A stretch of 64,000 nucleotides of DNA from JADCCX01 sp051649305 (GTDB lineage Bacteria; Pseudomonadota; Alphaproteobacteria; Rhizobiales; Beijerinckiaceae). Shown here one piece after another: positions 26,385-34,723 of this stretch; within the stretch, counting starts at the first letter, position 1; each line of letters starts with the position of its first letter. Position numbers and translations under genes: made by a program. The DNA lies in assembly GCA_051649305.1 (NCBI GenBank), contig JBOFGV010000074.1, positions 16,712-80,711 on the forward strand. Reading direction: 5' to 3'. Under the pieces are notes generated by a model, which saw nothing but the letters and a program-made list of their open reading frames with translations, did not search any database and was not told the origin of the DNA.

Positions 26385-26693
26385 TCAGTTGATGCGGAAC
26401 ACCCGTCGCAGAATGGACAATGCTACGAGGTGGATCATCACAGACCCGATGGCGAAAGCTGAAACAACCGCGATGTCGGGCGACGTCATGCGCCCGTAGA
26501 ACTTGTTATAGGCAAAAACGCCCACAAAAATGCCCAGCATGCAGATGAAGGCATTGCCGAACAGGCCAAAGCCGATGCGTTGCATGATCATGTCGAATAG
26601 CCAGCCGACAAGCAGGGATGCACAGATTGCAATCAGCAAAAGCAAGGCAAATTCATTGTTGCTGAGATGAGATAAACCCAAAATCTTCATCAT
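26385..26693 (-). CDS. small three-helix membrane protein, unknown
   Basis: A 102-residue hydrophobic protein with three predicted helices (about 14-34, 40-62 and 72-94) and a basic C-terminus (LRRVFRIN). The Gly-rich middle GWLFDMIMQRIGFGLFGNAF recalls the transglycosylase-associated/GlsB-like small membrane proteins, but the match is too weak to name. It is convergent with leuB (6 nt apart) and downstream of an acetyltransferase gene on the same strand. Confidence 0.65.
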   Translation of the reverse strand: MMKILGLSHLSNNEFALLLLIAICASLLVGWLFDMIMQRIGFGLFGNAFICMLGIFVGVFAYNKFYGRMTSPDIAVVSAFAIGSVMIHLVALSILRRVFRIN

Positions 26694-26782
26694 GAGGTTT
26701 CAGAAGCTCCGGACATCATTGTGCAACAGATTCTGAACGCGAGGTCTGAAAGAAGCGTTACTTCCGCCTCAATCAGGTGTTT

Positions 26783-27289
26783 TCAGCGCCATCCGTAAGC
26801 AAGACGCTCGAGTTTCTTGTCTCCGAAGGTCTCATGCGCCCGGCCAATCAGCAGGCCCTGTCTTGCCTCATAAAAGGCAATGGCACGCTCGTTGTCTGCC
26901 AGGCACCAGACGACCGTAGTGCCCAGACCGTGGTTGGCCAGCTCCCGCTGGGCGGCTGAGAAAAGCCGTTTTCCAAAGCCAAGGCCCTGATACTCCGGCC
27001 TCAGGTAAATCTCAAAAATCTCACCCTTGTAAGGCAGGGATACCGCACGGTTGCGACCGTAGCTCGCATATCCCGCAATCGTGTCATTGATATCAAGCAC
27101 CGCAATGCGGCTGCCACGCGCAATGGCGTTGGCCCACCACTTTTCGCCCCGCCGCTGCACCATCTGCTCAAGCTGCGGACCGGGAATGATACCGCGATAC
27201 GCTTCTGGCCAGGCACAGTCGTGAACAGCTGCGACGCCTGAGGCGTCATCAGGCTCCGCGACACGGATGCGTATCGTTCTTGTGCTCAT
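26783..27289 (-). CDS. GNAT family N-acetyltransferase
   Basis: A 168-residue acetyl-CoA-dependent acetyltransferase. It covers one complete GNAT domain. Strand 4 and the acetyl-CoA loop are in IFEIYLRPEYQGLGFGKRLF (Q/R-x-x-G-x-G/A form). The late motif NERAIAFYEARQGLLIG is the typical NxxAxxFYExxGF variant. The acceptor is unknown. ATG at 27289. It lies 74 nt downstream of accA on the same strand. Confidence 0.85.
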   Translation of the reverse strand: MSTRTIRIRVAEPDDASGVAAVHDCAWPEAYRGIIPGPQLEQMVQRRGEKWWANAIARGSRIAVLDINDTIAGYASYGRNRAVSLPYKGEIFEIYLRPEYQGLGFGKRLFSAAQRELANHGLGTTVVWCLADNERAIAFYEARQGLLIGRAHETFGDKKLERLAYGWR

Positions 27290-27363
27290 TCACCATGTTT
27301 ACGATTTATTAACCCTCGACGTAAAGCGCCTAGGGCACATAAAATGGTTTTAGACACAAAAGC

Positions 27364-28338
27364 CTATAACTTGCGCCCGATAGCGAGGAACTTGTCTGCC
27401 CGCGCCTTGCGGATTTCATCACGGCTCATCACGGCATATTGCGAAAGGGCCGTTTCCACAGCATTGCCGACATTCTTGATGGCCAGCGCGGAATCCCGGT
27501 GCGCACCACCGGTTGGCTCCGGGATGATACTGTCAATCACGCCAAACCGCAGCAAATCCTGCGCGGTGATCTTCATGTTGGTCGCTGCATCCTGCGCACG
27601 CGATGAATCGCGCCAGAGGATGGACGCAGAGGCTTCCGGCGAAGCGACGGTGTAGATGGAATGTTCGAGCATCAGCACGCGGTTTGAGGCCGCAATAGCC
27701 ACTGCGCCGCCTGATCCGCCCTCGCCGATGACGACAGAGACGCTGGCAACACCAATCTCCATGCCTTTGGCGGTGGAGCGGGCAATGGCCTCCGCCTGTC
27801 CGCGCTCTTCGGCACCGATACCGGGGTATGCGCCGGCGGTGTCCACCAGACAAATCAGCGGAATGGAGAATTTATCCGCCAGTTCCATCAGGCGCACAGC
27901 CTTGCGGTAGCCTTCGGGCTTCGCCATGCCGAAGTTGTGGCGCAGGCGCGATTCTGTATCAACACCCTTTTCCTGCCCCATGATGCAGACGCTTTGGCCG
28001 CGAAAACGGCCAAAACCACCCAGAATGGCCTCATCTTCGCCGAAATAGCGGTCCCCGGCCAGCGGCGTGAAATCCTCGATCAGGCTTTCAAGATAATGGC
28101 TCATGTGCGGGCGCTCGGGATGACGCGCCACTTGAGTCTTCTGCCAGGGCGTCAACCCTGCGTAGAGATCTTTCAGGGCCTGCCCAGCTTTGGCCTCAAG
28201 GCGGGAAATCTCGTCGCCAAGGGTCTGCTTGTCGCCATTGGCGGCAAGTTTGCGCAATTCCTCGATCTTGGCTTCGAGTTCCGCGACCGGTTTTTCAAAA
28301 TCGAGATAGGCACGCATGGGCAGGGAAATGTCTTTCAA
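27364..28338 (-). CDS. accA: acetyl-CoA carboxylase carboxyltransferase subunit alpha
   Basis: Half of the carboxyltransferase that makes malonyl-CoA for fatty-acid synthesis (with AccD). The 324 residues match the family. An N-terminal helical part covers about 1-85 (FEKPVAELEAKIEELRKLA). The crotonase-fold domain has ICLVDTAGAYPGIGAEERGQ, VIGEGGSGGAVAIA and EHSIYTVASPEASASILWRD. ATG at 28338. It is divergent from the cation-channel gene with a 162-nt promoter region. accD and accBC are elsewhere. Confidence 0.97.
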   Translation of the reverse strand: MKDISLPMRAYLDFEKPVAELEAKIEELRKLAANGDKQTLGDEISRLEAKAGQALKDLYAGLTPWQKTQVARHPERPHMSHYLESLIEDFTPLAGDRYFGEDEAILGGFGRFRGQSVCIMGQEKGVDTESRLRHNFGMAKPEGYRKAVRLMELADKFSIPLICLVDTAGAYPGIGAEERGQAEAIARSTAKGMEIGVASVSVVIGEGGSGGAVAIAASNRVLMLEHSIYTVASPEASASILWRDSSRAQDAATNMKITAQDLLRFGVIDSIIPEPTGGAHRDSALAIKNVGNAVETALSQYAVMSRDEIRKARADKFLAIGRKL

Positions 28339-28500
28339 TGGCTGGGCCAGATAACCTTGGAGTGGCGCTCTCTAGCCTGAATCTGAACCTGAAGAAAGCC
28401 TTTGGCAGCAAAACTGGTGTTCAACAAATCAGTTTGCAACAGTTGCATCAGCCGTACGGTTTTGCCAGTGAGAGACAACGCAAAACGCCAGAGGCCCGCC

Positions 28501-29286
28501 ATGGACAAGCTCCGCCAGTTGATCACCCACCCCAGAACCGAGCGGTTCATCATCACGCTCATCATCATCAATGCCATTACCCTTGGCCTTGAGACGAGCA
28601 AAACAGCCATGGCCAGTTTCGGCGGCCTGCTGCATGCAATCGATCAGATCATTCTGGCAATCTTCGTGGTGGAACTGACCCTGCGGATCATCGTCAACAG
28701 ATTGGCGTTCTTCAAAGACCCCTGGAGCCTGTTTGACCTTTTTGTCGTTGTTATCGCGCTTTTGCCAGCAACAGGCTCACTGTCCGTGCTGCGAGCACTG
28801 CGCATCCTGCGTGTTCTGCGCCTGCTGACCATCGTCCCATCGCTGCGAAAGGTCGTCGCGGGTCTGGTTGGCGCACTGCCCAGCATGGGCTCCATTGGCC
28901 TGCTGCTCATGATTGTTTATTACGTCTTTGCTGTCATGGCGACAAAGCTGTTTTCAGAAACCAACCCGGAGCTATTCGGTCATCTCGGCGCTTCCGCCTA
29001 CACGCTGTTTCAAGCCATGACCTTTGACGACTGGTCGACGGGCATCGTCAAACCACTGATCGAGAAAGAACACACCTACGGCTGGCTTTTCATCATGATT
29101 TTCATGGTGGTCTCAGCCTTCATGGTGCTCAATCTGTTCATCGGTGTTGTGGTCACGGCGCTCGACGAAGTGACAAGTGACGGCAAGCCAAAACTTGCCG
29201 GTGCCGGTCCGCATGATGAGAAAATACTGGAAGAGCTGGCGGCCCTGCGCACCGAGATCGCCGAGCTGAAGAACCTGCGTACATAG
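28501..29286 (+). CDS. voltage-gated cation channel (bacterial Nav-like) with DDW filter
   Basis: A 261-residue single-domain six-helix channel of the NaChBac type that assembles as a tetramer. S1 to S3 lie at about 15-90. S4 carries R98, R101, R104 and R107 at every third residue. S5 is at about 131-150. The selectivity filter is T174-F-D-D-W-S-T180. S6 is at about 194-222. A short C-terminal coiled coil lies at about 238-258 (ILEELAALRTEIAELKNL), as in Nav channels. Bacterial sodium channels mostly have TLESWS; the double Asp resembles the engineered calcium-selective CavAb. The ATG at 28501 is chosen, since upstream in-frame starts lack the family sequence. The CDF gene follows after 5 nt. 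Confidence 0.88.
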   Translation: MDKLRQLITHPRTERFIITLIIINAITLGLETSKTAMASFGGLLHAIDQIILAIFVVELTLRIIVNRLAFFKDPWSLFDLFVVVIALLPATGSLSVLRALRILRVLRLLTIVPSLRKVVAGLVGALPSMGSIGLLLMIVYYVFAVMATKLFSETNPELFGHLGASAYTLFQAMTFDDWSTGIVKPLIEKEHTYGWLFIMIFMVVSAFMVLNLFIGVVVTALDEVTSDGKPKLAGAGPHDEKILEELAALRTEIAELKNLRT

Positions 29287-29291
29287 CCACA

Positions 29292-30185
29292 ATGACCATG
29301 TCTCCCACCACACGTCTGGCAGCAGGAAGCATCGCGGTGGGAATCGCGGTGCTTGGCCTGAAAATGCTGGCCTGGTGGATGACAGGGTCCGTCGCGCTCT
29401 ATTCCGATGCTATTGAAAGCATCATCAACGTGGTTGCAGCCATGGCAGCGCTTTATGCCGTGCAACTGGCGCAAAAACCACCGGACAAGGAGCATCCCTA
29501 CGGCCATCACAAGGCGGAGTATTTTGCTGCCGTTCTGGAAGGAGCGCTGATTCTGGTTGCTGCCGCGGCCATTCTTTCAGCGGCATGGAAAGCGTATCTT
29601 ATGCCTCGCCTGATCGAGACGCCTTGGCAGGGCATGGCCATCAACCTTGCCGCTGGCTGCATCAATGCTATCTGGTGCAGGGTGCTGTTGCGCGAGGGGC
29701 GCAAACTGCGCTCCCCTGCCCTGATCGCTGACGGGCGGCATCTGTGGACGGATGTCGTGTCGTCTTTTGGTGTCTTGCTAGGCCTCGCCGCCGCTGTTGC
29801 AACCGGCTTTCCATGGCTGGACCCCCTGCTTGCCTGCATCGTTGCCATCAACATCATATGGTCTGGCCTGAGACTTATACAGGAATCGGTCAGCGGCCTG
29901 ATGGACGAGGCTGTTCACCCCAAAGTCATGACCACCATCAAGGATTCCATCGCTGCGCATGGCGAAGGTGCAATTGAGGCACATGACCTCCGTACACGGG
30001 TGGCGGGCAGTGCCACATTCATCGAGTTTCATCTCGTTGTACCGGGATCAATGACCGTTTCACGCTCGCATGTGATCTGCGACCGGTTGGAAGAGGCCAT
30101 CCGTCAGGATGTGCCCGGTGCCACCATCACCATCCATGTCGAGCCCACAGAAAAAGCCAAGCACAGCGGCGCAGTACGTATCTAA
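29292..30185 (+). CDS. cation diffusion facilitator family transporter
   Basis: A 297-residue inner-membrane antiporter exporting divalent metal ions (Zn, Fe, Mn, Co or Cd) against protons. Six helices lie in about residues 8-205. The first metal-site half-motif is YSDAIESIINV (Asp on helix 2), followed by GHHKAEYFAAV. The second is DGRHLWTDVVSS (His-x-x-x-Asp on helix 5). The cytosolic C-terminal domain (about 210-290) has HDLRTRVAGSATFIEFHL. Here the first site reads D-x-x-x-S instead of D-x-x-x-D. It starts 5 nt behind the channel gene, so the two are probably cotranscribed. Confidence 0.92.
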   Translation: MTMSPTTRLAAGSIAVGIAVLGLKMLAWWMTGSVALYSDAIESIINVVAAMAALYAVQLAQKPPDKEHPYGHHKAEYFAAVLEGALILVAAAAILSAAWKAYLMPRLIETPWQGMAINLAAGCINAIWCRVLLREGRKLRSPALIADGRHLWTDVVSSFGVLLGLAAAVATGFPWLDPLLACIVAINIIWSGLRLIQESVSGLMDEAVHPKVMTTIKDSIAAHGEGAIEAHDLRTRVAGSATFIEFHLVVPGSMTVSRSHVICDRLEEAIRQDVPGATITIHVEPTEKAKHSGAVRI

Positions 30186-30200
30186 AGGCCGGAGAACACC

Positions 30201-30659
30201 ATGCAAACACTGAACTTCCGGGATGCGGTTCTAGCCGATCTGCCTGATATTATCGACATGCTCGCCGACGATCAGCTCGGCAAGGCGCGCGAGGATTCCA
30301 GTCTGCCGTTGGATGCTGGCTACACAGCGGCGTTTCAAGCGATTGAGCAGGACCCTAACCATCGGCTTATGGTTGTGGTCCAGCGGGGCGAAACGGTTGG
30401 CACTTTCCAGCTTTCGTTCCTGCCCGGCCTTTCCAGCAAAGGCGCATGGCGTGGCCAGCTGGAGGCTGTGCGGGTGCATTCCGCCCATCGCAGCAGCGGC
30501 ATTGGGGCCAAATTGGTTGACTGGGCGGTGGAAGAATGCCGCAAGCGCAGTTGCAAGAGTTTGCAGCTCACCACCAACAAAAGCCGGGTGGATGCCCACC
30601 GCTTTTATGAGCGACTTGGGTTCAAGCAAAGCCATGAGGGCTACAAGCTATCCCTATGA
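30201..30659 (+). CDS. GNAT family N-acetyltransferase
   Basis: A 152-residue acetyltransferase. The acetyl-CoA site is in LEAVRVHSAHRSSGIGAKLV, and KSRVDAHRFYERLGFKQSHE is the closing motif. The acceptor is not known. ATG at 30201 has a GGAG Shine-Dalgarno sequence, 15 nt behind the CDF gene. Probably part of the 28.5-33.5 kb plus-strand run. Confidence 0.87.
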   Translation: MQTLNFRDAVLADLPDIIDMLADDQLGKAREDSSLPLDAGYTAAFQAIEQDPNHRLMVVVQRGETVGTFQLSFLPGLSSKGAWRGQLEAVRVHSAHRSSGIGAKLVDWAVEECRKRSCKSLQLTTNKSRVDAHRFYERLGFKQSHEGYKLSL

Positions 30660-30740
30660 TAGTGCGCTGAGTCCTCTTTTTGCAGACACTCGTGTCATTC
30701 ATGGCTTGATTTCCAGCGCCGCGCCCGCGAAAACAGAGGC

Positions 30741-31298
30741 ATGGAACCAAACACACCTGCCCTGAACCCCGCCCTCTATGTCAACACAGCTGCCAAGGGG
30801 CGCGATTGCGGCACCTGCACGCTTTGCTGCAAGGTCTTTGATGTGCCTTCGCTCAAGAAGCCTGCAGGCAAATGGTGCACCCATTGCTCGCCCGGCAAGG
30901 GCTGTGGCATCCATGAAACACGGCCGGACCATTGCCGCTCGTTCTTCTGCATGTGGATGACAGTTGACTGGCTTGGCCCGGAATGGAAGCCGGAAATTTC
31001 CAAGTTCGTGCTGACGATTGATCCCATCAGCAAATACATGCTGGTGCAGGTTGATCCCGGCAGCCCGAAGGCCTGGCGTGAAAAGCCTTACTATGCGCAG
31101 TTTCAGCACTGGGCACAGACCATGATGCCGCGCGAGCAGCTTGTCATCGTTCTGAATGGCAACAAGGCGACAGTCGTGATGCCCAACGGCGAAACTGAAC
31201 TGGGTGTTATGGGACCGCAGGACCGTCTGGGTGTCAAAATGCGCATGACGCCAAATGGCCCGACATATGATCTGCAGCGCAACAAGGTAGGGGCTTGA
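30741..31298 (+). CDS. YkgJ-type cysteine cluster protein
   Basis: A 185-residue soluble protein. Its N-terminal half has a metal-binding Cys cluster of the YkgJ type: DCGTCTLCCKVF, KWCTHCSPGKGC and HCRSFFCMWM. Family members are thought to chelate zinc or an Fe-S cluster, but no function is proven. The C-terminal half (about 105-180) is a small beta-rich part with no cysteines. It is followed after 1 nt by the amidase gene, indicating translational coupling. Confidence 0.82.
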   Translation: MEPNTPALNPALYVNTAAKGRDCGTCTLCCKVFDVPSLKKPAGKWCTHCSPGKGCGIHETRPDHCRSFFCMWMTVDWLGPEWKPEISKFVLTIDPISKYMLVQVDPGSPKAWREKPYYAQFQHWAQTMMPREQLVIVLNGNKATVVMPNGETELGVMGPQDRLGVKMRMTPNGPTYDLQRNKVGA

Positions 31299-31299
31299 T

Positions 31300-32724
31300 A
31301 TGGCAGCATCCAATCCGCTGATCCAGCAAACCGCAGTCGAGACCGTTGAGCTTCTGCGCATCGGGGCCATCACGCCGCATGATTGTCTGGATGCGTTGGC
31401 CTCGCGCATTGTCGAGGTCGATTCAAAGGTAAACGCCCTGCCGACCCTTTGCTTTGACCGCGCACGCAAGGCGGCGGATGAGTTGATGACAAAGCCAGTG
31501 GCAGAACGCGGCCTGCTGGCCGGTCTTCCCGTCGCCATCAAAGATCTCACCGAGGTCAAGGGCGTGCGCACCACCCATGGTTCGCCGATTTTTGCTGATA
31601 ACATCTCCAGCTTTTCAGACATTCTGGTCGAGCGTCTGGAAGACAGCGGCGGCGTCATCTACGCCAAGTCCAACACGCCGGAATTTGGCGCAGGTGCCAA
31701 CACCTTCAACGAGGTGTTTGGAGCAACACTCAACCCCTGGAACACCAGCCGCTCTGCTGCCGGATCATCCGGTGGTTCCGCCGTCGCTCTTGCCACCGGC
31801 ATGGCCTGGCTGGCCCACGGTTCTGATCTCGGCGGTTCTCTGCGAAATCCCGCAAGTTTTTGCGGCATTGTTGGCCTGCGCCCCACACCGGGCCGTGTCG
31901 CCCATACACCCGGCCTTAAGATCGACAACCGTCTTTCCGTTGAAGGGCCGATGGGCCGCAATGTCGAGGACACAGCCCTGATGCTGGATGCCATGGTTGG
32001 CGAGGACCCGCGCGATGCCGTTTCTATGGCTGCTCCCGGCGCAAGCTTTCTGTCGGCTGCCCGCTCTGGCTGGAAGCCGCTGCGCGTGGCCTATTCACCC
32101 GATCTTGGCATCACGCCGGTTGATCCTGAAGTGGCCGAGATCACCCGTGCAGCTGCGCACCGTCTGGCTGAGGCTGGTGTGATTGTCGAAGAGGCGCACC
32201 CTGATTTGTCGGAAGCCCATGATTGCTTCCAGACCCTGCGGGCGCTCGGCTTTGCTGTCGCCCGCAAAGGGCTGCTGGAAAACCATCGCGACAAGCTGAA
32301 GCCGGAGGTTATCTGGAACATCGAGAAGGGTTTGAATCTGAAAGCCGAGGACATCATCCGTGCCGAAGCCGCGCGCGCGACGATGATCAAGCGGGCCTTC
32401 GCCTTCTTCGAGACCTACGATCTCCTGCTCTGCCCAGCCACTATTGTGCCTGCCTTCCCGATCGAGCAACGCTATCTTGAGAGCTGCAACGGTGTGACAT
32501 TCGACAACTATGTCGGCTGGCTTGCGATTGTTTATGGCATAACCCTGCTGGGTGTTCCGGCTCTGTCGCTGCCAGCAGGCTTCACACCGGATGGCCTGCC
32601 GATTGGTGTGCAGGTTATCGCGCCGCCGAGGGCAGAGGCCCGCATGTTTGCAGGTGCCAAATTGCTTGAGGACATTCTGGGCATCAAGAACAGTGTGCCG
32701 ATCGATCCACGCGGCGGCGTTTAA
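31300..32724 (+). CDS. amidase (amidase-signature family)
   Basis: A 474-residue amidohydrolase with the Ser-cisSer-Lys triad. The Lys is in GLPVAIKDLTEV (about 77), and the Ser residues are in SAAGSSGGSAVALATGMAW (about 153) and GSDLGGSLRNPASFCG (about 177). It is full length with no signal peptide, so it acts in the cytosol. The substrate is unknown; glutamine-amidating GatA is less likely because no gatB or gatC is near and the C-terminus differs. It starts 1 nt behind the Cys-cluster gene and ends 6 nt before rsmE. Confidence 0.92.
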   Translation: MAASNPLIQQTAVETVELLRIGAITPHDCLDALASRIVEVDSKVNALPTLCFDRARKAADELMTKPVAERGLLAGLPVAIKDLTEVKGVRTTHGSPIFADNISSFSDILVERLEDSGGVIYAKSNTPEFGAGANTFNEVFGATLNPWNTSRSAAGSSGGSAVALATGMAWLAHGSDLGGSLRNPASFCGIVGLRPTPGRVAHTPGLKIDNRLSVEGPMGRNVEDTALMLDAMVGEDPRDAVSMAAPGASFLSAARSGWKPLRVAYSPDLGITPVDPEVAEITRAAAHRLAEAGVIVEEAHPDLSEAHDCFQTLRALGFAVARKGLLENHRDKLKPEVIWNIEKGLNLKAEDIIRAEAARATMIKRAFAFFETYDLLLCPATIVPAFPIEQRYLESCNGVTFDNYVGWLAIVYGITLLGVPALSLPAGFTPDGLPIGVQVIAPPRAEARMFAGAKLLEDILGIKNSVPIDPRGGV

Positions 32725-32730
32725 TCAGGC

Positions 32731-33477
32731 ATGCCGCCCCGCATCGATTTCACGGCACAGCGGCTTTTCATCGACCAACCGATGCAGCAGGGTGCAAGCC
32801 TTGCGCTCGACAAGATGCAGTCGAACTATCTAGTCAATGTGCTGCGCATGCGCGAGGGGCAAGGTCTGCTGGTCTTCAATGGCCGTGACGGCGAATGGCG
32901 TGCCGCGCTTGCCAAGGCCGACAAAAAAACTGCCGTTCTGAGCGTTGAGAACCTGTCGCGTGAGCAGACACCCGCTTCCGATATCTGGCTGTGTTTTGCC
33001 CCCATCAAATCATCCCGCCTTGATTTCCTGATCGAGAAAGCGGTGGAAATGGGGGCTTCGAAACTCGTTCCCATCATCACCAACCGCACGCAGGTGCAGC
33101 GCCTGAACCATGACCGCATGCGCGCCAATGTGATTGAGGCGGCAGAACAATGCGGGCTTTTGTCCGTTCCAGAGATTGCCCCGGAAACAAAACTTGCCAA
33201 GCTCGATGCGTTGATCGATGACAGCCGCACGGTCATTTTCTGCGATGAATTCGCACCTGTGGCCAATCCTGTTATCGCCATGCAGGCGCTGCCAAAAGGT
33301 GCGCCGGTGGCCATCGTGATTGGGCCGGAAGGCGGCTTTGACGAGAGCGAGCGGCAGATGCTCAACGCCCGCAAACACTCCATCGCCATCGCCCTTGGGC
33401 CACGCATCCTGCGGGCTGACACAGCGGTGATTGCGTCCCTTGCGGCAGTGCAGCTGGCTATCGGCGACTGGGCCTGA
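32731..33477 (+). CDS. rsmE: 16S rRNA (uracil-1498-N3)-methyltransferase
   Basis: Methylates U1498 of 16S rRNA with SAM. The 248 residues show a SPOUT-fold enzyme with an N-terminal PUA-like part (about 15-70, YLVNVLRMREGQGLLVFNG). The knot signature is IVIGPEGGFDESERQML followed by ALGPRILRADTAVIASLAAVQ. ATG at 32731 is 6 nt behind the amidase stop, and this gene probably ends the run that starts at 28501. The usual alphaproteobacterial neighbour gshA is absent. Confidence 0.95.
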   Translation: MPPRIDFTAQRLFIDQPMQQGASLALDKMQSNYLVNVLRMREGQGLLVFNGRDGEWRAALAKADKKTAVLSVENLSREQTPASDIWLCFAPIKSSRLDFLIEKAVEMGASKLVPIITNRTQVQRLNHDRMRANVIEAAEQCGLLSVPEIAPETKLAKLDALIDDSRTVIFCDEFAPVANPVIAMQALPKGAPVAIVIGPEGGFDESERQMLNARKHSIAIALGPRILRADTAVIASLAAVQLAIGDWA

Positions 33478-33508
33478 CCAATCTGATTTTCTGCTTGCGT
33501 TTCACGCC

Positions 33509-33530
33509 AATAGTTTCATATGCAACTATT
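33509..33530. promoter_or_regulatory. palindromic operator upstream of the MBL-fold gene
   Basis: AATAGTT - 8 nt (TCATATGC) - AACTATT, with perfect 7-nt arms, 19 nt before the ATG at 33550. The inner GTT-8-AAC core and the TCAT...TG. spacer match the hmgA site (TCATTTGT). It is placed behind the rsmE stop, so the MBL-fold gene probably has its own regulated promoter. Confidence 0.75.
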
Positions 33531-33549
33531 CTAATTCCGGGGATGAACC

Positions 33550-34503
33550 ATGGCGAATTTTGCATCCACAAACGATCTTGTGGCCAAGAAGATCAGCTTC
33601 AACGCGATTGGCAAAGACCTCTACGCCTTTACAGCGGAAGGTGACCCCAACACCGGCGTGATCGTGGGTGATGACGGTGTGATGATCGTCGATGCACAGG
33701 CTACACCCATCATGGCGCAGGCTGTGATCGAGCGGGTACGCAGCGTCACCGACAAGCCAATCACCCATGTTCTGCTCTCGCATTATCACGCCGTGCGCGT
33801 GCTGGGCGCGTCTGCCTACGGCGACGCGAAAATGATCATCGCCTCGCAAGGCACGCGCGACCTGATTGTCGAGCGCGGAGCGCAGGATATGGCCAGCGAG
33901 ATCGGCCGCTTTCCGCGCCTTTTTCAAGGGCAGGAGAGCATTCCCGGCCTCACATGGCCCACCGTGAGCTTTGACGGCGAGTTGACCATCTGGCTGGGCA
34001 AGCGCGAGGTGCGCCTCAGCCATCCCGGACGGGGGCATACGGCGGGCGACACCATCGCCTGGGTGCCTGATGCGGAAGTGATGTTCTCTGGCGATCTCGT
34101 TGAATACAAGTCCGCCTGCTATTGCGGCGATGCGCATATGGCGGAATGGCCTAGGACCATAAAAAAGCTGAAGGAATTTCAGCCCAAGGCGCTGGTGCCC
34201 GGTCGCGGCGATGCGCTTGTGGGCCGCGCCAAAGTGGAAGCGGCGATGGAAGGCACAACCGACTTCCTCACGGCCCTCTATGGCACCGTGAAAAAGTCAG
34301 TCCGCAAGGGCGACAATCTGAAAGCCAGCTTTGCAGCCGTGCGCAAGGCCATGGACAAGAATTTTGGCAAGTATGCCATCTACGAGCATTGTCTGCCGTT
34401 CAACGTTTCACGCGCCTATGACGAGGCTTCAGGCATCGATCATCCGCGCATCTGGACCGACAAACGCGACATCGAGATGTGGCAATTGCTGCAAGCGGGG
34501 TGA
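33550..34503 (+). CDS. MBL-fold metallo-hydrolase with altered HxHxxR motif
   Basis: A 317-residue metallo-beta-lactamase-fold protein without signal peptide. The usual HxHxDH metal motif is present as LLSHYHAVRVLG near residues 76-87: both early His are kept, but the Asp-His pair is replaced by Val-Arg. Later metal positions are kept: SHPGRGHTAGDT (His, near 163) and FSGDLVEYK (Asp, near 182). A one-metal site or a changed reaction is likely. Family members occur in alphaproteobacteria, and a role in aromatic-acid metabolism is inference from the shared operator with hmgA. The C-terminal ~100 residues are helical. Confidence 0.85.
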   Translation: MANFASTNDLVAKKISFNAIGKDLYAFTAEGDPNTGVIVGDDGVMIVDAQATPIMAQAVIERVRSVTDKPITHVLLSHYHAVRVLGASAYGDAKMIIASQGTRDLIVERGAQDMASEIGRFPRLFQGQESIPGLTWPTVSFDGELTIWLGKREVRLSHPGRGHTAGDTIAWVPDAEVMFSGDLVEYKSACYCGDAHMAEWPRTIKKLKEFQPKALVPGRGDALVGRAKVEAAMEGTTDFLTALYGTVKKSVRKGDNLKASFAAVRKAMDKNFGKYAIYEHCLPFNVSRAYDEASGIDHPRIWTDKRDIEMWQLLQAG

Positions 34504-34530
34504 GGGACTGTTTGGCATTTGCCTTTGTCA

Positions 34531-34680
34531 TTCCCGACCGTGTCCGGCATAGCCGGATCACGAGAGCGGGAATCCAGCGCAAGACGTCTTCTTCAAAATA
34601 TCTTTTGGCGCCTTCGGCGAACCATTGCGCTGGATCCCGGATCGGCGGATGCAGCTTCGCTGCACCTTGTCCGGGATGAC
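34531..34680. repeat. pair of hairpin repeats (TTCCCG/CCGGGAT type)
   Basis: First hairpin 34531-34572: TTCCCG with CGGGAA. Second 34634-34677: ATCCCGG with CCGGGAT. It is the mirror arrangement of 15542-15666 and fills the gap between the convergent MBL-fold and xdhB genes. Confidence 0.75.
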
Positions 34681-34723
34681 AATATCCCCACTATAAAACG
34701 CGAAGTGGGGGAGAAGATCGGCG

